Assembly (NCBI RefSeq): GCF_021295095.1
Contig: NZ_JAJLQX010000014.1
Location: 17,090-81,089 of the forward strand
From: Phocaeicola oris
GTDB lineage: Bacteria > Bacteroidota > Bacteroidia > Bacteroidales > Bacteroidaceae
Length of the DNA stretch: 64,000 nt
Reading direction: 5' to 3'
Numbering within the stretch: the stretch's first letter is position 1; each line of letters begins with the position of its first letter. Shown in pieces: positions 16,695 to 27,078 of the stretch. Under the pieces are notes generated by a model. The model did not search any database. It saw nothing but the letters and a program-made list of their open reading frames with translations, and was not told the origin of the DNA. A program made the translations under genes and the position numbers.

Positions 16695-17960
16695 ATGGCC
16701 AAAAAGAAAGAAGAGACAGTCAGCTTGATTGACACGTTTGCAGAATTTAAGGAACTGAAGAATATTGATAAGACCACCATGGTCAGTGTATTGGAAGAAT
16801 CGTTCCGCAATGTGATTGCAAAAATGTTTGGCACGGATGAGAATTACGATGTGATCGTTAATCCGGATAAAGGAGATTTAGAGATATATCGTAATCGTAA
16901 AGTGGTGGCTGATGACCAGCTGGCAGATCCTAATATGGAAATCAAACTGTCGGATGCCCGGAAGATAGACGCTTCGTATGAAGTGGGAGAAGAAGTAACA
17001 GATGAAGTGCCTTATTCTAAGTTTGGCCGTCGGCTTATTCTGACGTTGCGTCAGACATTGGCTTCTAAGATTTTAGAACTTGAAAAGGATAGTTTGTATA
17101 ATAAATATATTGATAAGGTAGGTACCGTTGTCAGTGCTGAGGTTTATCAGGTTTGGAAGAAAGAGATTTTGTTGGAAGATGATGACAAAAATGAGTTATT
17201 CTTGCCAAAGACAGAGCAGATCCCAAGTGATTTCTTCCGAAAAGGAGAAACCGTTCGTGCTGTGGTTGCTCGAGTTGAAAATACGAATAACAACCCCAAA
17301 ATTATCTTAAGCCGTACGTCTCCGGTATTCTTGGAACGATTGTTTGAAGCAGAGGTTCCGGAAATCATGGATGGTTTGATTACCATTAAGAAAATTGCTC
17401 GTATTCCCGGAGAGCGTGCAAAGATTGCGGTTGAATCGTATGATGATCGTATCGATCCTGTTGGAGCTTGTGTTGGCGTGAAAGGTTCCCGTATTCATGG
17501 TATTGTTCGTGAACTGCGAAACGAGAACATTGATGTCATCAATTATACTTCAAACATTCAATTGTTTATACAGCGTGCGTTGAGTCCGGCAAAAATTTCT
17601 TCTATAGTTCTCCATGAAGAGGATAGAAAAGCAGAAGTTTATTTGAAGCCGGAGGAGGTTTCTTTGGCGATCGGTAAGGGCGGTATGAATATTAAACTTG
17701 CCAGTATGCTTACCGATTATACGATTGATGTGTTCCGCGAATTGGATTCAAATGATCAGCAGGATGAAGAAGATGTTGCTTTGGAAGAATTCAAAGATGA
17801 AATTGACGGATGGGTGATCGATGCCATCAAAAGTATTGGTTTAGACACTGCAAAGGCTGTGTTAAATGCTCCTCGTGAGATGTTGATTGAGAAAGCGGAC
17901 CTTGAAGAAAGCACAGTGGATAACGTGCTGAAAATTTTAAGAGCTGAATTTGAAGATTAG
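16695..17960 (+). CDS. nusA: Transcription termination/antitermination factor NusA
   Basis: The 421-residue protein binds RNA polymerase and modulates pausing, termination and antitermination. The NusA N-domain covers about residues 1-125, the S1 domain about 133-200 (VGTVVSAEVYQVWKKEI), and two KH domains about 205-345 (VKGSRIHGIVRELRNENIDV and LAIGKGGMNIKLASMLT, in the regions of those motifs). A short helical C-terminal part ends near 421, without the long acidic repeats of Escherichia coli NusA. As second gene behind the leader hairpin, it could control its own operon. Confidence 0.96.
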   Translation: MAKKKEETVSLIDTFAEFKELKNIDKTTMVSVLEESFRNVIAKMFGTDENYDVIVNPDKGDLEIYRNRKVVADDQLADPNMEIKLSDARKIDASYEVGEEVTDEVPYSKFGRRLILTLRQTLASKILELEKDSLYNKYIDKVGTVVSAEVYQVWKKEILLEDDDKNELFLPKTEQIPSDFFRKGETVRAVVARVENTNNNPKIILSRTSPVFLERLFEAEVPEIMDGLITIKKIARIPGERAKIAVESYDDRIDPVGACVGVKGSRIHGIVRELRNENIDVINYTSNIQLFIQRALSPAKISSIVLHEEDRKAEVYLKPEEVSLAIGKGGMNIKLASMLTDYTIDVFRELDSNDQQDEEDVALEEFKDEIDGWVIDAIKSIGLDTAKAVLNAPREMLIEKADLEESTVDNVLKILRAEFED

Positions 17961-18001
17961 TCAATCTTTAAACCGGTTCAATATTAATTAAAGGAGAATA
18001 T

Positions 18002-21000
18002 ATGGCGATAAGACTGAACAAAGTAACAAGAGATTTGAATGTGGGAATATCGACGGTAGTGGAATTCTTGCAAAAGAAAGGTTATGAAATAGAAAGTAAC
18101 CCTAATGCTAAAATTACCGAAGAACAGTATGATGTACTTGTGAAGGAATTCAGCAAAGACAAGAAAGAAAAGGAAGAATCGGAAAAGTTTATTCAAAAAC
18201 GTCAGAATAAGGATCGAAATCGTGCTTCTGTTTCTATTGATGATGTGAATAAAAAAGATGATATAGTTGAAACAGTTATCCCTGAAGAGGTTCGTCCTAA
18301 ATTCAAGTCTGTCGGTAAAATTGATTTGGATACTCTTAATAAACATAATTCTGCCCCTAAGAAAGAGAAGCAAATGGAACAGAAACAAGAGCAAATCGAT
18401 AAGATACCCTCCGTAGAGGTTAAGAGTGAGACTGTAAAGGAAGAACTCCGGAAAGAGACCTTAAAAAAGCAGGAACCGAGTGAAGAGAAGTCAATTAAAT
18501 CAACAGAATTAGAGAAAGCAGAGCCTGTGGTTGTGAAAGAGCTGGCATCAAAAGAGGAAGTAAAGAATGAGTCAGCAAAGGAACAAATTAAAGAAGATGT
18601 AAAAGCTGCTGAGCCAGTGAAAGAAATAACTCAACCGGTTGTTGCTCCAAAAGTTGAGACTCCGGAACAAGAAGAAGAGATAATGGAAGATGATCAGGTA
18701 TTCAAAATAGGTACTCCTGAGATAAAGTCTAAATTGAATGTAGTAGGTCAGATTGACCTGGATGCATTGAATCAGTCGACTCGTCCAAAGAAAAAATCTA
18801 AGGAAGAACGTCGAAGAGAGAGAGAGGAAAAAGATCGTCAGCGCTTAGAACAGCGTAAACAAATGAAGGATGCCATTATTAAGGAAATCCGTAAAGATGA
18901 TGGTAGAAGCAATAATCAGAATAGCGATAGCCAAAATGCTCAAGGCAGTGGAAAGAAAAAACGTCGTAACCGTATAAATAAAGAACGTGTGGATCTGGAT
19001 GCTGCAGAGAAGATGAATACGGGGAATGTTCGTCGGGATAATAAGAATAAAGATAATCGCGATAAAGATAACCGTGATAACGGAGGTAATAAGGGCGGAA
19101 GAAGTAAAGATCGTTTTAAGAAATCCACTCGTAAACAAGAGGTTAGTGATGAGGATGTTGCTAAGCAAATAAAAGAAACTTTAGCCCGACTTACGAATAA
19201 AAACAAAAATAAAGCAGCGAAATATCGTAAAGAGAAACGCGAACAAGTTCAGGAGCACTTGAAAGAAGAGGAAAAAGCAGAGATGAAAGAAAGTAAGATA
19301 CTGAAGCTAACTGAGTTTGTAACGGCAAACGAGTTGGCAAGTATGATGAATGTCTCTGTTACTCAGGTTATTAGTACTTGTATGAGCGTGGGTATAATGG
19401 TTTCTATTAATCAACGTTTGGACGCGGAAACTATTAATTTAGTTGCCGATGAGTTTGGTTATAAAACCGAATATGTAAGTAATGAAGTTGCTCAGGCTAT
19501 TGTTGAAACTCCGGATGATGAAAAAGATTTGGTTCCTCGTGCGCCTATTGTAACAGTCATGGGACATGTAGATCATGGTAAGACATCATTATTGGACTAT
19601 ATACGTAAGTCTAATGTCATAGCCGGTGAAGCAGGAGGTATTACTCAGCATATTGGTGCTTACAATGTAAAATTGGATAATGGGCGTCATATTACATTTT
19701 TAGATACCCCGGGACATGAAGCTTTTACTGCTATGCGTGCCCGAGGCGCAAAAATCACAGATATTGCCATTATCATTGTCGCTGCTGATGATGATGTCAT
19801 GCCACAGACAAAGGAGGCTATTAATCATGCGGTTGCGGCTGGTGTTCCTATTGTATTTGCTATTAATAAGATTGATAAGCCACATGCTAATCCTGAGAAG
19901 ATAAAAGAGGAATTGGCAGCCATGAATTTCTTAGTGGAGGATTGGGGAGGTAAATACCAATCTCAAGATATTTCCGCAAAGAAAGGATTAGGAATAAAAG
20001 AGTTGCTTGAAAAAGTCCTTCTTGAGGCTGATATCCTTGATTTAAAGGCTAATCCGGATCGTAAGGCAACAGGGTCTATTATTGAATCTACGTTGGATAA
20101 AGGACGTGGATATGTTGCGTCGGTGTTGGTGTCAAACGGTACACTTCATGTGGGGGATATTGTTTTAGCAGGTACCTATTTCGGACGTGTTAAAGCTATG
20201 TTTAACGAACGTAATAAGAAGTTGAAAGCTGCCGGACCGTCAGAAGCTGTTCAGATCTTGGGCTTAAGTGGTGCTCCTGCTGCCGGTGATATTTTCCATG
20301 TTATGGATACGGAACAGGAAGCTCGTGAGATCTCCAATAAACGAGAACAGTTGCAACGTGAACAAGGTTTACGAACACAAAAGATGCTTACGTTAGATGA
20401 GGTGGGACGTCGTTTGGCTTTAGGTGATTTCCATGAGTTGAATATCATTGTTAAAGGTGATGTCGATGGTTCTGTTGAGGCTTTGAGTGATTCTTTAATT
20501 AAGTTGTCTACCGAGAAAATAAAAGTAAGTGTTATTCATAAGGCTGTTGGTCAGATTACAGAATCGGATGTTGCTTTAGCTGCTGCATCAAAAGCAATTA
20601 TCATAGGTTTCCAAGTTCGCCCTTCCAATACGGCACAAAGAATGGCAGAACAAGAAGGAGTTGATATTCGTAAATATTCAATCATATACGATGCTATAGA
20701 AGAAGTTAAATCGGCAATGGAAGGTATGTTGGCCCCAACTCTTAAAGAACAGGATACCGCAACTCTTGAAGTCCGTGCTGTATATAATATCAGTAAAGTG
20801 GGTGCTGTAGCCGGTGCTTATGTTATCAAGGGAAAAGTAAAACGTAGTGATAAAGCTCGTATCATTCGCGATGGTATTGTTATATTTACAGGTACTATTA
20901 ATGCTTTGAAACGTTTTAAGGATGATGTTAAAGAAGTAGGAGTCAACTTTGAGTGTGGTATTAGTTTGAATGGTACAAACGATATTAAGATGGGTGATAC

Positions 21001-21043
21001 CATTGAAACTTTTGAGGAGATAGAAGTAAAACAGACATTATAG
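18002..21043 (+). CDS. infB: Translation initiation factor IF-2
   Basis: The 1013-residue GTPase places initiator tRNA on the 30S subunit. The N-terminus ([23 protein letters not shown]) is an IF2-N helix domain. A long charged linker rich in Lys/Glu, then Arg/Asn/Asp, runs to about residue 430. A second IF2-N type segment ([16 protein letters not shown]) precedes the G domain, with G1 GHVDHGKTS near 521, DTPGHE and NKID near 621. Domains II-IV follow. The extended linker is typical of Bacteroidota. The two-hairpin region after the stop separates it from cvpA. Confidence 0.97.
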   Translation: MAIRLNKVTRDLNVGISTVVEFLQKKGYEIESNPNAKITEEQYDVLVKEFSKDKKEKEESEKFIQKRQNKDRNRASVSIDDVNKKDDIVETVIPEEVRPKFKSVGKIDLDTLNKHNSAPKKEKQMEQKQEQIDKIPSVEVKSETVKEELRKETLKKQEPSEEKSIKSTELEKAEPVVVKELASKEEVKNESAKEQIKEDVKAAEPVKEITQPVVAPKVETPEQEEEIMEDDQVFKIGTPEIKSKLNVVGQIDLDALNQSTRPKKKSKEERRREREEKDRQRLEQRKQMKDAIIKEIRKDDGRSNNQNSDSQNAQGSGKKKRRNRINKERVDLDAAEKMNTGNVRRDNKNKDNRDKDNRDNGGNKGGRSKDRFKKSTRKQEVSDEDVAKQIKETLARLTNKNKNKAAKYRKEKREQVQEHLKEEEKAEMKESKILKLTEFVTANELASMMNVSVTQVISTCMSVGIMVSINQRLDAETINLVADEFGYKTEYVSNEVAQAIVETPDDEKDLVPRAPIVTVMGHVDHGKTSLLDYIRKSNVIAGEAGGITQHIGAYNVKLDNGRHITFLDTPGHEAFTAMRARGAKITDIAIIIVAADDDVMPQTKEAINHAVAAGVPIVFAINKIDKPHANPEKIKEELAAMNFLVEDWGGKYQSQDISAKKGLGIKELLEKVLLEADILDLKANPDRKATGSIIESTLDKGRGYVASVLVSNGTLHVGDIVLAGTYFGRVKAMFNERNKKLKAAGPSEAVQILGLSGAPAAGDIFHVMDTEQEAREISNKREQLQREQGLRTQKMLTLDEVGRRLALGDFHELNIIVKGDVDGSVEALSDSLIKLSTEKIKVSVIHKAVGQITESDVALAAASKAIIIGFQVRPSNTAQRMAEQEGVDIRKYSIIYDAIEEVKSAMEGMLAPTLKEQDTATLEVRAVYNISKVGAVAGAYVIKGKVKRSDKARIIRDGIVIFTGTINALKRFKDDVKEVGVNFECGISLNGTNDIKMGDTIETFEEIEVKQTL

Positions 21044-21064
21044 TAAAGTAATATAGAGTCGTTA

Positions 21065-21137
21065 GTGGAAATGTCATCCTGATCGATACGGAGTTTGCTG
21101 TTGGGCAGATTTCCACATTCGTTCAGAATGACATTTT
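21065..21137 (+). promoter_or_regulatory. Alternative hairpins between infB and cvpA
   Basis: GTGGAAAT (21065-21072) pairs with ATTTCCAC (21109-21116). AAATGTCATCCTGA (21069-21082) pairs with TCAGAATGACATTT (21123-21136; one mismatch) and runs into TTTT. The two left arms share AAAT, so both stems cannot be complete at once. The outer stem looks like a terminator and the inner like its competitor. Confidence 0.6.
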
Positions 21138-21156
21138 AGCTTTTTAATTAGATAAA

Positions 21157-21654
21157 ATGGCTACAATAGATATTGTAATTTTAGTTGTTATCGCTGTCGG
21201 TGTAGTTCAGGGATTCATGCAGGGGTTGCTTAAACAGGTGGCTTCTATCGTTGGATTTATTGCTGGTTTACTTTTGGCGAGGGCGTTATTCGGAATGGTT
21301 GGTGAACAGTTAGCCCCTTCTTTAGGAACTTCTACTACGTTTGCTCAAATACTTGCATTTATTTTAATTTGGATCATTGTCCCTGTCGGATTCTCCCTGA
21401 TTGCTTTGCTGCTTACAAAGGCTATGGGGGCTATCCATTTAGGATGGTTGAATAGATGGTTAGGTAGTGGATTAGGTGCTATTAAGTTCATTTTACTTAT
21501 CGGATTATTTATTCATGTATTTGAATTTATTGATACGCGAGGAGATCTTTTCCCCGAGAAGACCAAGCAGGAGTCTGTTTTTTATAATCCAATAAAACAA
21601 TTGACTAATATATTCTTTCCTGCTATTAAAGGAATGGCAAAACAAATATTTTAA
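21157..21654 (+). CDS. CvpA family membrane protein
   Basis: The 165-residue protein has four hydrophobic helices (about residues 3-20, 26-46, 61-84 and 101-121) with the glycine-rich start typical of the family (GVVQGFMQGLLKQVASIVGFIAGLLLAR region). CvpA proteins are inner-membrane proteins tied to colicin V export and envelope homeostasis in Escherichia coli; the molecular role is unclear. It ends 3 nt before sufB and is probably the first gene of the suf-rnhB run. Confidence 0.85.
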   Translation: MATIDIVILVVIAVGVVQGFMQGLLKQVASIVGFIAGLLLARALFGMVGEQLAPSLGTSTTFAQILAFILIWIIVPVGFSLIALLLTKAMGAIHLGWLNRWLGSGLGAIKFILLIGLFIHVFEFIDTRGDLFPEKTKQESVFYNPIKQLTNIFFPAIKGMAKQIF

Positions 21655-21657
21655 GTT

Positions 21658-23100
21658 ATGCAATTAGAACCTAATAAATATGTGAAAGAACTGACGCAGG
21701 AGAAGTATAAGTATGGCTTTACTACGGATGTCCAGACAGATATCATACCTAAAGGTTTGAATGAAGATGTCATAAGACTTATTTCCGCAAAGAAAGGAGA
21801 GCCGGAATGGCTGTTGGATTTTCGTCTGAAAGCTTATAGATATTGGCTTTCTATGAAGATGCCTCATTGGGGACATGTTGATATACCTGAGATTGATTAT
21901 CAAGGAATTTCTTATTATGCAGATCCGACAAAGAAAACCAAGGGACCGGAAGAAGTCGACCCTGAGCTTATTAAAACGTTTAATAAGTTAGGAATTCCAC
22001 TTCATGAGCAACGGCAGTTAACGGGGATGGCAGTGGATGCTGTCATGGATTCTGTTTCTGTGAAGACTACTTTCCGACAGACATTGATGGAGAAAGGTAT
22101 TATTTTCTGTTCTATAAGTGAAGCTGTTCGTGAGCATCCCGATTTGGTTCAGAAGTATCTTGGATCTGTTGTTCCTTATCGTGATAATTTCTTTGCAGCA
22201 TTAAATTCTGCTGTATTTAGTGATGGATCATTTGTGTATATTCCAAAGGGTGTTCGTTGTCCGATGGAACTGTCTACTTATTTTCGTATTAATGCTGCGC
22301 AAACCGGTCAGTTTGAACGAACATTAATCGTAGCGGATGATGAGAGTTATGTTTCTTATCTGGAAGGTTGTACTGCTCCTATGCGAGATGAAAATCAATT
22401 ACATGCCGCTATTGTAGAAATTGTTGTAAATGATCATGCGGAAGTGAAATATTCTACTGTGCAGAATTGGTATCCGGGCGATGTGAACGGTAATGGAGGT
22501 ATTCTTAACTTGGTTACTAAACGAGGTATGTGTAAGGGTGTAAACAGTAAACTTAGTTGGACTCAGGTTGAGACGGGTTCAGCTGTTACTTGGAAATATC
22601 CAAGTTGTGTGTTAGCTGGTGATAATTCTTCGGCAGAGTTTTATTCTGTTGCAGTTACCAACAATTATCAGCAAGCTGATACCGGAACGAAGATGATTCA
22701 TATTGGAAGAAATACCAGTTCTACTATTGTTAGTAAAGGTATAAGCGCAGGGAAAAGCCAGAATTCTTATCGGGGTTTGGTTCGTGTAACCGAGCATGCC
22801 GATAATGCAAGAAACTATAGTCAGTGCGATTCTTTATTACTGGGGAGTGATTGTGGCGCTCATACCTTCCCATATATGGATATACAGAACGATACGGCCG
22901 TAGTAGAACATGAGGCTACTACCAGTAAGATTAATGAAGACCAGTTGTTTTATTGTAATCAGCGGGGAATTCCTACAGAGCAGGCTGTTGGCTTAATCGT
23001 AAATGGATACGCAAAAGAAGTGATAAATAAGTTGCCTATGGAATTTGCTGTTGAGGCACAGAAACTCTTGTCTGTATCTCTTGAGGGAACGGTTGGATAA
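21658..23100 (+). CDS. sufB: Fe-S cluster assembly protein SufB
   Basis: The 480-residue SUF scaffold subunit has the characteristic [10 protein letters not shown] segment, the beta-helix core with [14 protein letters not shown], and the C-terminal [21 protein letters not shown] stretch in which Glu/His/Cys residues sit at the SufB-SufD interface. Length matches the family. Order sufB-sufC-sufD-sufS with small gaps shows the standard operon. It builds Fe-S clusters with SufC and SufD using sulfur from SufS. Confidence 0.97.
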   Translation: MQLEPNKYVKELTQEKYKYGFTTDVQTDIIPKGLNEDVIRLISAKKGEPEWLLDFRLKAYRYWLSMKMPHWGHVDIPEIDYQGISYYADPTKKTKGPEEVDPELIKTFNKLGIPLHEQRQLTGMAVDAVMDSVSVKTTFRQTLMEKGIIFCSISEAVREHPDLVQKYLGSVVPYRDNFFAALNSAVFSDGSFVYIPKGVRCPMELSTYFRINAAQTGQFERTLIVADDESYVSYLEGCTAPMRDENQLHAAIVEIVVNDHAEVKYSTVQNWYPGDVNGNGGILNLVTKRGMCKGVNSKLSWTQVETGSAVTWKYPSCVLAGDNSSAEFYSVAVTNNYQQADTGTKMIHIGRNTSSTIVSKGISAGKSQNSYRGLVRVTEHADNARNYSQCDSLLLGSDCGAHTFPYMDIQNDTAVVEHEATTSKINEDQLFYCNQRGIPTEQAVGLIVNGYAKEVINKLPMEFAVEAQKLLSVSLEGTVG

Positions 23101-23114
23101 AAAGAAGAATAGAT

Positions 23115-23873
23115 ATGATGTTAGAAATAAAAGACTTGCATGCCAGCATTAACGGCAAAGAAATTTTGAAAGGAATCAACCTGACTATTAATAAAGGTGA
23201 GGTTCATGCTATTATGGGACCTAATGGATCGGGGAAAAGTACTTTGGCTTCTGTATTGGTAGGAAACCCTGCTTATGAAGTTACTAAAGGATCGGTAACT
23301 TTCTTAGGACAGGATTTACTTTCTCTTAAACCGGAAGACCGTAGCCATCTTGGTTTGTTCCTTTCATTTCAGTATCCTGTAGAGATTCCGGGTGTCAGCA
23401 TGGTTAATTTCATGCGTACGGCTGTCAATGAGAAATTAAAGTATGAAGGGAAAGAACCTTTAAGTGCCAGTGCATTTCTACGTATGATGCGAGAAAAAAA
23501 AGAATTAGTTCAATTGGATAATAAGTTGGCTAATCGTGCTGTTAATGAGGGATTCTCTGGTGGAGAAAAGAAACGTAATGAAATCTTTCAGATGGCTATG
23601 TTGGACCCTAAATTAAGTATCCTTGATGAAACAGATTCCGGCTTGGATATTGATGCTTTACGAATTGTCGGTGAGGGTGTCACTAAGTTGAGAACTCCGG
23701 AAACGAGTTGTGTGGTTATTACTCATTATCAACGTTTACTTGATTATATAAAGCCTGATATCGTTCATGTATTATATAATGGCCGGATTGTAAAAACTGC
23801 AGGTCCCGAGTTAGTATTGGATTTAGAAAAACGTGGCTACGATTGGATTAAGGAAGAGTTAGGAGAATTATGA
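23115..23873 (+). CDS. sufC: Fe-S cluster assembly ATPase SufC
   Basis: The 252-residue ABC-type ATPase has Walker A GPNGSGKST near residue 37, the signature FSGGEKKRNEI near 151, Walker B LSILDETDSGLD and the switch VVITHYQRLLDYI. It has no membrane domain and drives conformational change in the SufBCD scaffold. ATG ATG at the start allows a start at 23115 or 23118. The stop overlaps sufD as ATGA. Confidence 0.97.
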   Translation: MMLEIKDLHASINGKEILKGINLTINKGEVHAIMGPNGSGKSTLASVLVGNPAYEVTKGSVTFLGQDLLSLKPEDRSHLGLFLSFQYPVEIPGVSMVNFMRTAVNEKLKYEGKEPLSASAFLRMMREKKELVQLDNKLANRAVNEGFSGGEKKRNEIFQMAMLDPKLSILDETDSGLDIDALRIVGEGVTKLRTPETSCVVITHYQRLLDYIKPDIVHVLYNGRIVKTAGPELVLDLEKRGYDWIKEELGEL

Positions 23874-25216
23874 AATCGGAACAACAATATATAGATCTCT
23901 TTCTGCAAAATGAAGCATTGATTAACCAATATAGCTCTGATGTGATGAATGCTCCTCGTAAAGAAGCTTTTGACGCATTCAGGCAGCAGGGCTTTCCCTC
24001 GCGGAAAGCGGAAGAGTATAAATACACAGATGTAGAAAAACTGTTTGAACCTGATTATGGCTTGAACGTAAAGCGTGTTGAGATACCGGTCAATCCGTAT
24101 GAGGTCTTTAAATGTGATGTCCCGAATATGAGTACAGCACTTTACTTCGTGGTAAACGATACGTTTTATACAAAATCCGTTCCTAAGGTACAATTGCCGG
24201 AGGGTGTAATCTTGGGGAGCTTAAAAAATATTTCTGAACAATATCCTGATCTGATAAAGAAATACTATAATAAACTGGCAGGTTCCTCAAAAGATGCTGT
24301 TTGTGAGTTAAACACATTCCTTGCTCAGGATGGCTTTGTTTTTTATGTTCCGAAGAAGGTGACAGTGGATAGAACTATTCAGTTGGTGAATACATTACGT
24401 GCCAATTTTAATTTAATGGCCAATCGTCGTATTCTTGTCATCCTTGAAGAAGGAGCAAAAGCGCGTCTTTTGGTATGCGACCATGCCATGGATCAGAGTG
24501 CTTTTCTGACTACTCAGGTTATTGAGGTCTTTGTAGGGGAGAATGCACAACTTGATTTTTATGAACTGGAAGAGACTCATAGCAAGACTGTTCGTTTTAG
24601 TAATATGTACGTTAATCAGGAGGCTAATAGTAAATTATTACTGAATGGAATGACGCTACAGAACGGACAGACAAGAAATACCACTCGTATATACTTAACT
24701 GGTGCCGGATCGGAGGTTGATCTTTGTGGAATGGCTATTGCCGATAAGAATGAGCATGTGGACAATAATACCTTGATTGATCATAAAACGACCGATTGTA
24801 TTAGTAACGAGTTGTTTAAATATGTACTCGATGACCGGTCTGTAGGAGCATTCGCAGGAAAGGTTTTGGTAGAGCATGGAGCGCAACGTACGGTATCTCA
24901 GGAGACGAATAGGAACCTTTGCGTTACGAAAGAGGCTCGCATGTATGCTCAACCTATGCTTGAGATTTATGCCGATGATGTAAAATGTTCGCATGGATCT
25001 ACCGTCGGGCAACTTGATGAGAGTGCATTGTTTTATATGCAACAGCGTGGAATTCCCCGCAAAGAGGCTCGCATGTTGCTGATGTTTGCTTTTGTGAATG
25101 AAGTGATTGATAAAATCTCATTGGAGGCATTGAAAGAACGTCTGCATGTTTTGGTTGAGAAGCGGTTTCGCGGTCAGTTGAATCAGTGTGATGGTTGTTC
25201 AATCTGTAAAAAGTAA
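23870..25216 (+). CDS. sufD: Fe-S cluster assembly protein SufD
   Basis: The 448-residue paralogue of SufB shares the C-terminal SufBD core (YADDVKCSHGSTVGQLDESALFY region with its conserved His, and QQRGIPRKEARMLLMFAFVNEVI). The N-terminal third is helical (FRQQGFPSRKAEEYKYTDVEKLF). It ends in a Cys-rich tail, CDGCSICKK. It overlaps sufC by 4 nt and precedes sufS by 6 nt. The tail could bind metal, but that is speculation. Confidence 0.95.
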   Translation: MKSEQQYIDLFLQNEALINQYSSDVMNAPRKEAFDAFRQQGFPSRKAEEYKYTDVEKLFEPDYGLNVKRVEIPVNPYEVFKCDVPNMSTALYFVVNDTFYTKSVPKVQLPEGVILGSLKNISEQYPDLIKKYYNKLAGSSKDAVCELNTFLAQDGFVFYVPKKVTVDRTIQLVNTLRANFNLMANRRILVILEEGAKARLLVCDHAMDQSAFLTTQVIEVFVGENAQLDFYELEETHSKTVRFSNMYVNQEANSKLLLNGMTLQNGQTRNTTRIYLTGAGSEVDLCGMAIADKNEHVDNNTLIDHKTTDCISNELFKYVLDDRSVGAFAGKVLVEHGAQRTVSQETNRNLCVTKEARMYAQPMLEIYADDVKCSHGSTVGQLDESALFYMQQRGIPRKEARMLLMFAFVNEVIDKISLEALKERLHVLVEKRFRGQLNQCDGCSICKK

Positions 25217-25222
25217 TTGATT

Positions 25223-26437
25223 ATGTTTGATATCCAAAAGGTAAGAGAAGATTTCCCTATATTAAGTCGTACTGTTTATGGAAAACCTTTAGTTTATCTT
25301 GATAATGCAGCCACGACTCAGAAACCGCGCGCGGTGGTGGAGTCAATAGCAAATGAATACTATTCGGTGAATGCGAATGTGCATCGGGGAGTACATTTCC
25401 TTTCTCAACAGGCTACCGAGCATTATGAGGCAGCACGGGAAACAGTACGTAAGTTTATTAATGCACGTACTACAAATGAGATAGTATTTACTCGTGGAAC
25501 AACGGAAAGTATTAATCTTTTGGCTTCCAGTTTCGTGGAAAGTCAGATGAAACCGGGGGAAGAAGTGATTGTTTCAAACATGGAACATCATAGCAATATT
25601 GTCCCTTGGCAGGTGGAAGCTGCTAAATGCGGTATTGCGATTAAGGTGATACCTATCAATGATAAAGGAGAGCTTCTTCTGGATGAATATGAAAAACTCT
25701 TCTCTCCAAAAACCAAACTTGTCAGTATCGTTCATGTGAGTAATGTATTGGGTACTATAAATCCGGTCAAGAAAATGATTCAGATAGCTCATGCCCACGG
25801 AGTTCCTGTTCTTGTCGATGGCGCTCAAAGCATTCCGCACATGAAAGTTGATGTGCAGGATTTGGATGCGGATTTCTTGGCGTTCAGCGGTCATAAGGTG
25901 TATGGTCCTACAGGTATTGGAGTCCTTTATGGAAAGGAGGACTGGCTCGACAGACTTCCTCCTTATCAGTCTGGTGGAGAGATGATTCAGAGCGTTTCTT
26001 TTGAAAAGACTGTTTTTAATGAGCTGCCATTTAAATTTGAAGCAGGTACCCCCGATTATGTTGGTTCTGTTTCTTTGGCAAGAGCATTGGATTATGTTTC
26101 AGCTCTTGGCATGGATAATATCTTTGCTCATGAAAAGGAGCTGACGAATTATGCCATGAAACGTCTGAAAGAGATAGAGGGAATGCGTATCTATGGAGAA
26201 TCTGAACAAAAAAGTGGGGTGGTTTCCTTTTTGGTCGGGCAAATTCATCATTTGGACATGGGTACTTTACTCGATCAGTTGGGTATAGCAGTGCGTACCG
26301 GACATCATTGTGCTCAGCCATTGATGATTCGTTATGGCATAGAAGGGACGGTTCGTGCTTCGTTTGGGCTTTATAACACTCTTGCCGAGGTTGATGCTTT
26401 GGTTGATGGCATTAAGCGGGTAATGAAGATGTTCTGA
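25223..26437 (+). CDS. sufS: Cysteine desulfurase SufS
   Basis: The product is about 404 residues from the ATG at 25223; a TTG at 25217 would add two residues. This class II PLP enzyme takes sulfur from cysteine for Suf[14 protein letters not shown] is at the N-terminus, [12 protein letters not shown] near 117, DGAQSIPHM near 200, and the PLP lysine lies in [13 protein letters not shown]. The catalytic cysteine is in [11 protein letters not shown] near residue 360. Its usual activator SufE or SufU is not encoded in the window. Confidence 0.96.
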   Translation: MFDIQKVREDFPILSRTVYGKPLVYLDNAATTQKPRAVVESIANEYYSVNANVHRGVHFLSQQATEHYEAARETVRKFINARTTNEIVFTRGTTESINLLASSFVESQMKPGEEVIVSNMEHHSNIVPWQVEAAKCGIAIKVIPINDKGELLLDEYEKLFSPKTKLVSIVHVSNVLGTINPVKKMIQIAHAHGVPVLVDGAQSIPHMKVDVQDLDADFLAFSGHKVYGPTGIGVLYGKEDWLDRLPPYQSGGEMIQSVSFEKTVFNELPFKFEAGTPDYVGSVSLARALDYVSALGMDNIFAHEKELTNYAMKRLKEIEGMRIYGESEQKSGVVSFLVGQIHHLDMGTLLDQLGIAVRTGHHCAQPLMIRYGIEGTVRASFGLYNTLAEVDALVDGIKRVMKMF

Positions 26438-26438
26438 C

Positions 26439-27050
26439 ATGCTCCTACCATATTTAAATAAGGAACTTATTGAGGCCGGTTGTGATGAAGCAGGCAGAGG
26501 GTGCCTTGCCGGATCTGTTTATGCGGCTGCAGTGATTCTTCCTAATGATTTTAAGAATGAGTTACTCAACGATTCTAAACAACTGACTGTTCATCAGCGT
26601 TATCGTTTGCGTCCTGTCATTGAGCGAGAAGCTATCGCTTGGGCGATAGGTATGGTTATTCCCGAAGAAATTGATAAAATTAATATTCTTAATGCTTCGT
26701 TTTTAGCGATGCACCGTGCTATTGATAATTTAAATGTTCGTCCGGAATATTTGCTTATTGACGGGAATAGGTTCAATCCTTATAATGGTATCCCTTATAA
26801 TACAATTGTAAAAGGTGATGGGAAATACATGTCCATCGCGGCAGCTTCTGTTCTGGCAAAGACCTATCGAGATGATTATATGCTGAAACTTGACGCGGAA
26901 TATCCTCAATATCATTGGAAAAAGAATAAGGGCTATCCTACTAAGGAGCATCGTGAAGCAATTAAACTGTATGGTGTGACACCTTATCATCGTATGACGT
27001 ATAATTTGCTTGGTGATGGAAGTCAGTTAGAGCTCCAGTTTGAAAGATAG
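26439..27050 (+). CDS. rnhB: Ribonuclease HII
   Basis: The 203-residue enzyme removes ribonucleotides from RNA-DNA hybrids. [20 protein letters not shown] near the N-terminus supplies the first Asp and Glu, LLIDGN near residue 106 supplies the third acidic residue, and [12 protein letters not shown] follows. Length is normal. It starts one base after the sufS stop, so it is almost certainly co-transcribed with the suf genes. Confidence 0.96.
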   Translation: MLLPYLNKELIEAGCDEAGRGCLAGSVYAAAVILPNDFKNELLNDSKQLTVHQRYRLRPVIEREAIAWAIGMVIPEEIDKINILNASFLAMHRAIDNLNVRPEYLLIDGNRFNPYNGIPYNTIVKGDGKYMSIAAASVLAKTYRDDYMLKLDAEYPQYHWKKNKGYPTKEHREAIKLYGVTPYHRMTYNLLGDGSQLELQFER

Positions 27051-27052
27051 TA

Positions 27053-27074
27053 AAGTGATACGTATGAATTCATT
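27053..27074. repeat. 22-bp modular repeat, locus 3 (single head module)
   Basis: One module with the head AAGTGATACGTATGAATT starts 2 nt after the rnhB stop and ends 4 nt before the stop of the convergent copA. It matches the first modules of the other loci, suggesting a solo remnant or minimal unit. Confidence 0.5.
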
Positions 27075-27078
27075 CTCA

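Noticed and set aside
18845-19206. Open frames antisense to the infB linker
   Set aside because: Low-complexity charged linker on the plus strand yields hydrophobic antisense frames; no real membrane protein features such as a start site or promoter.
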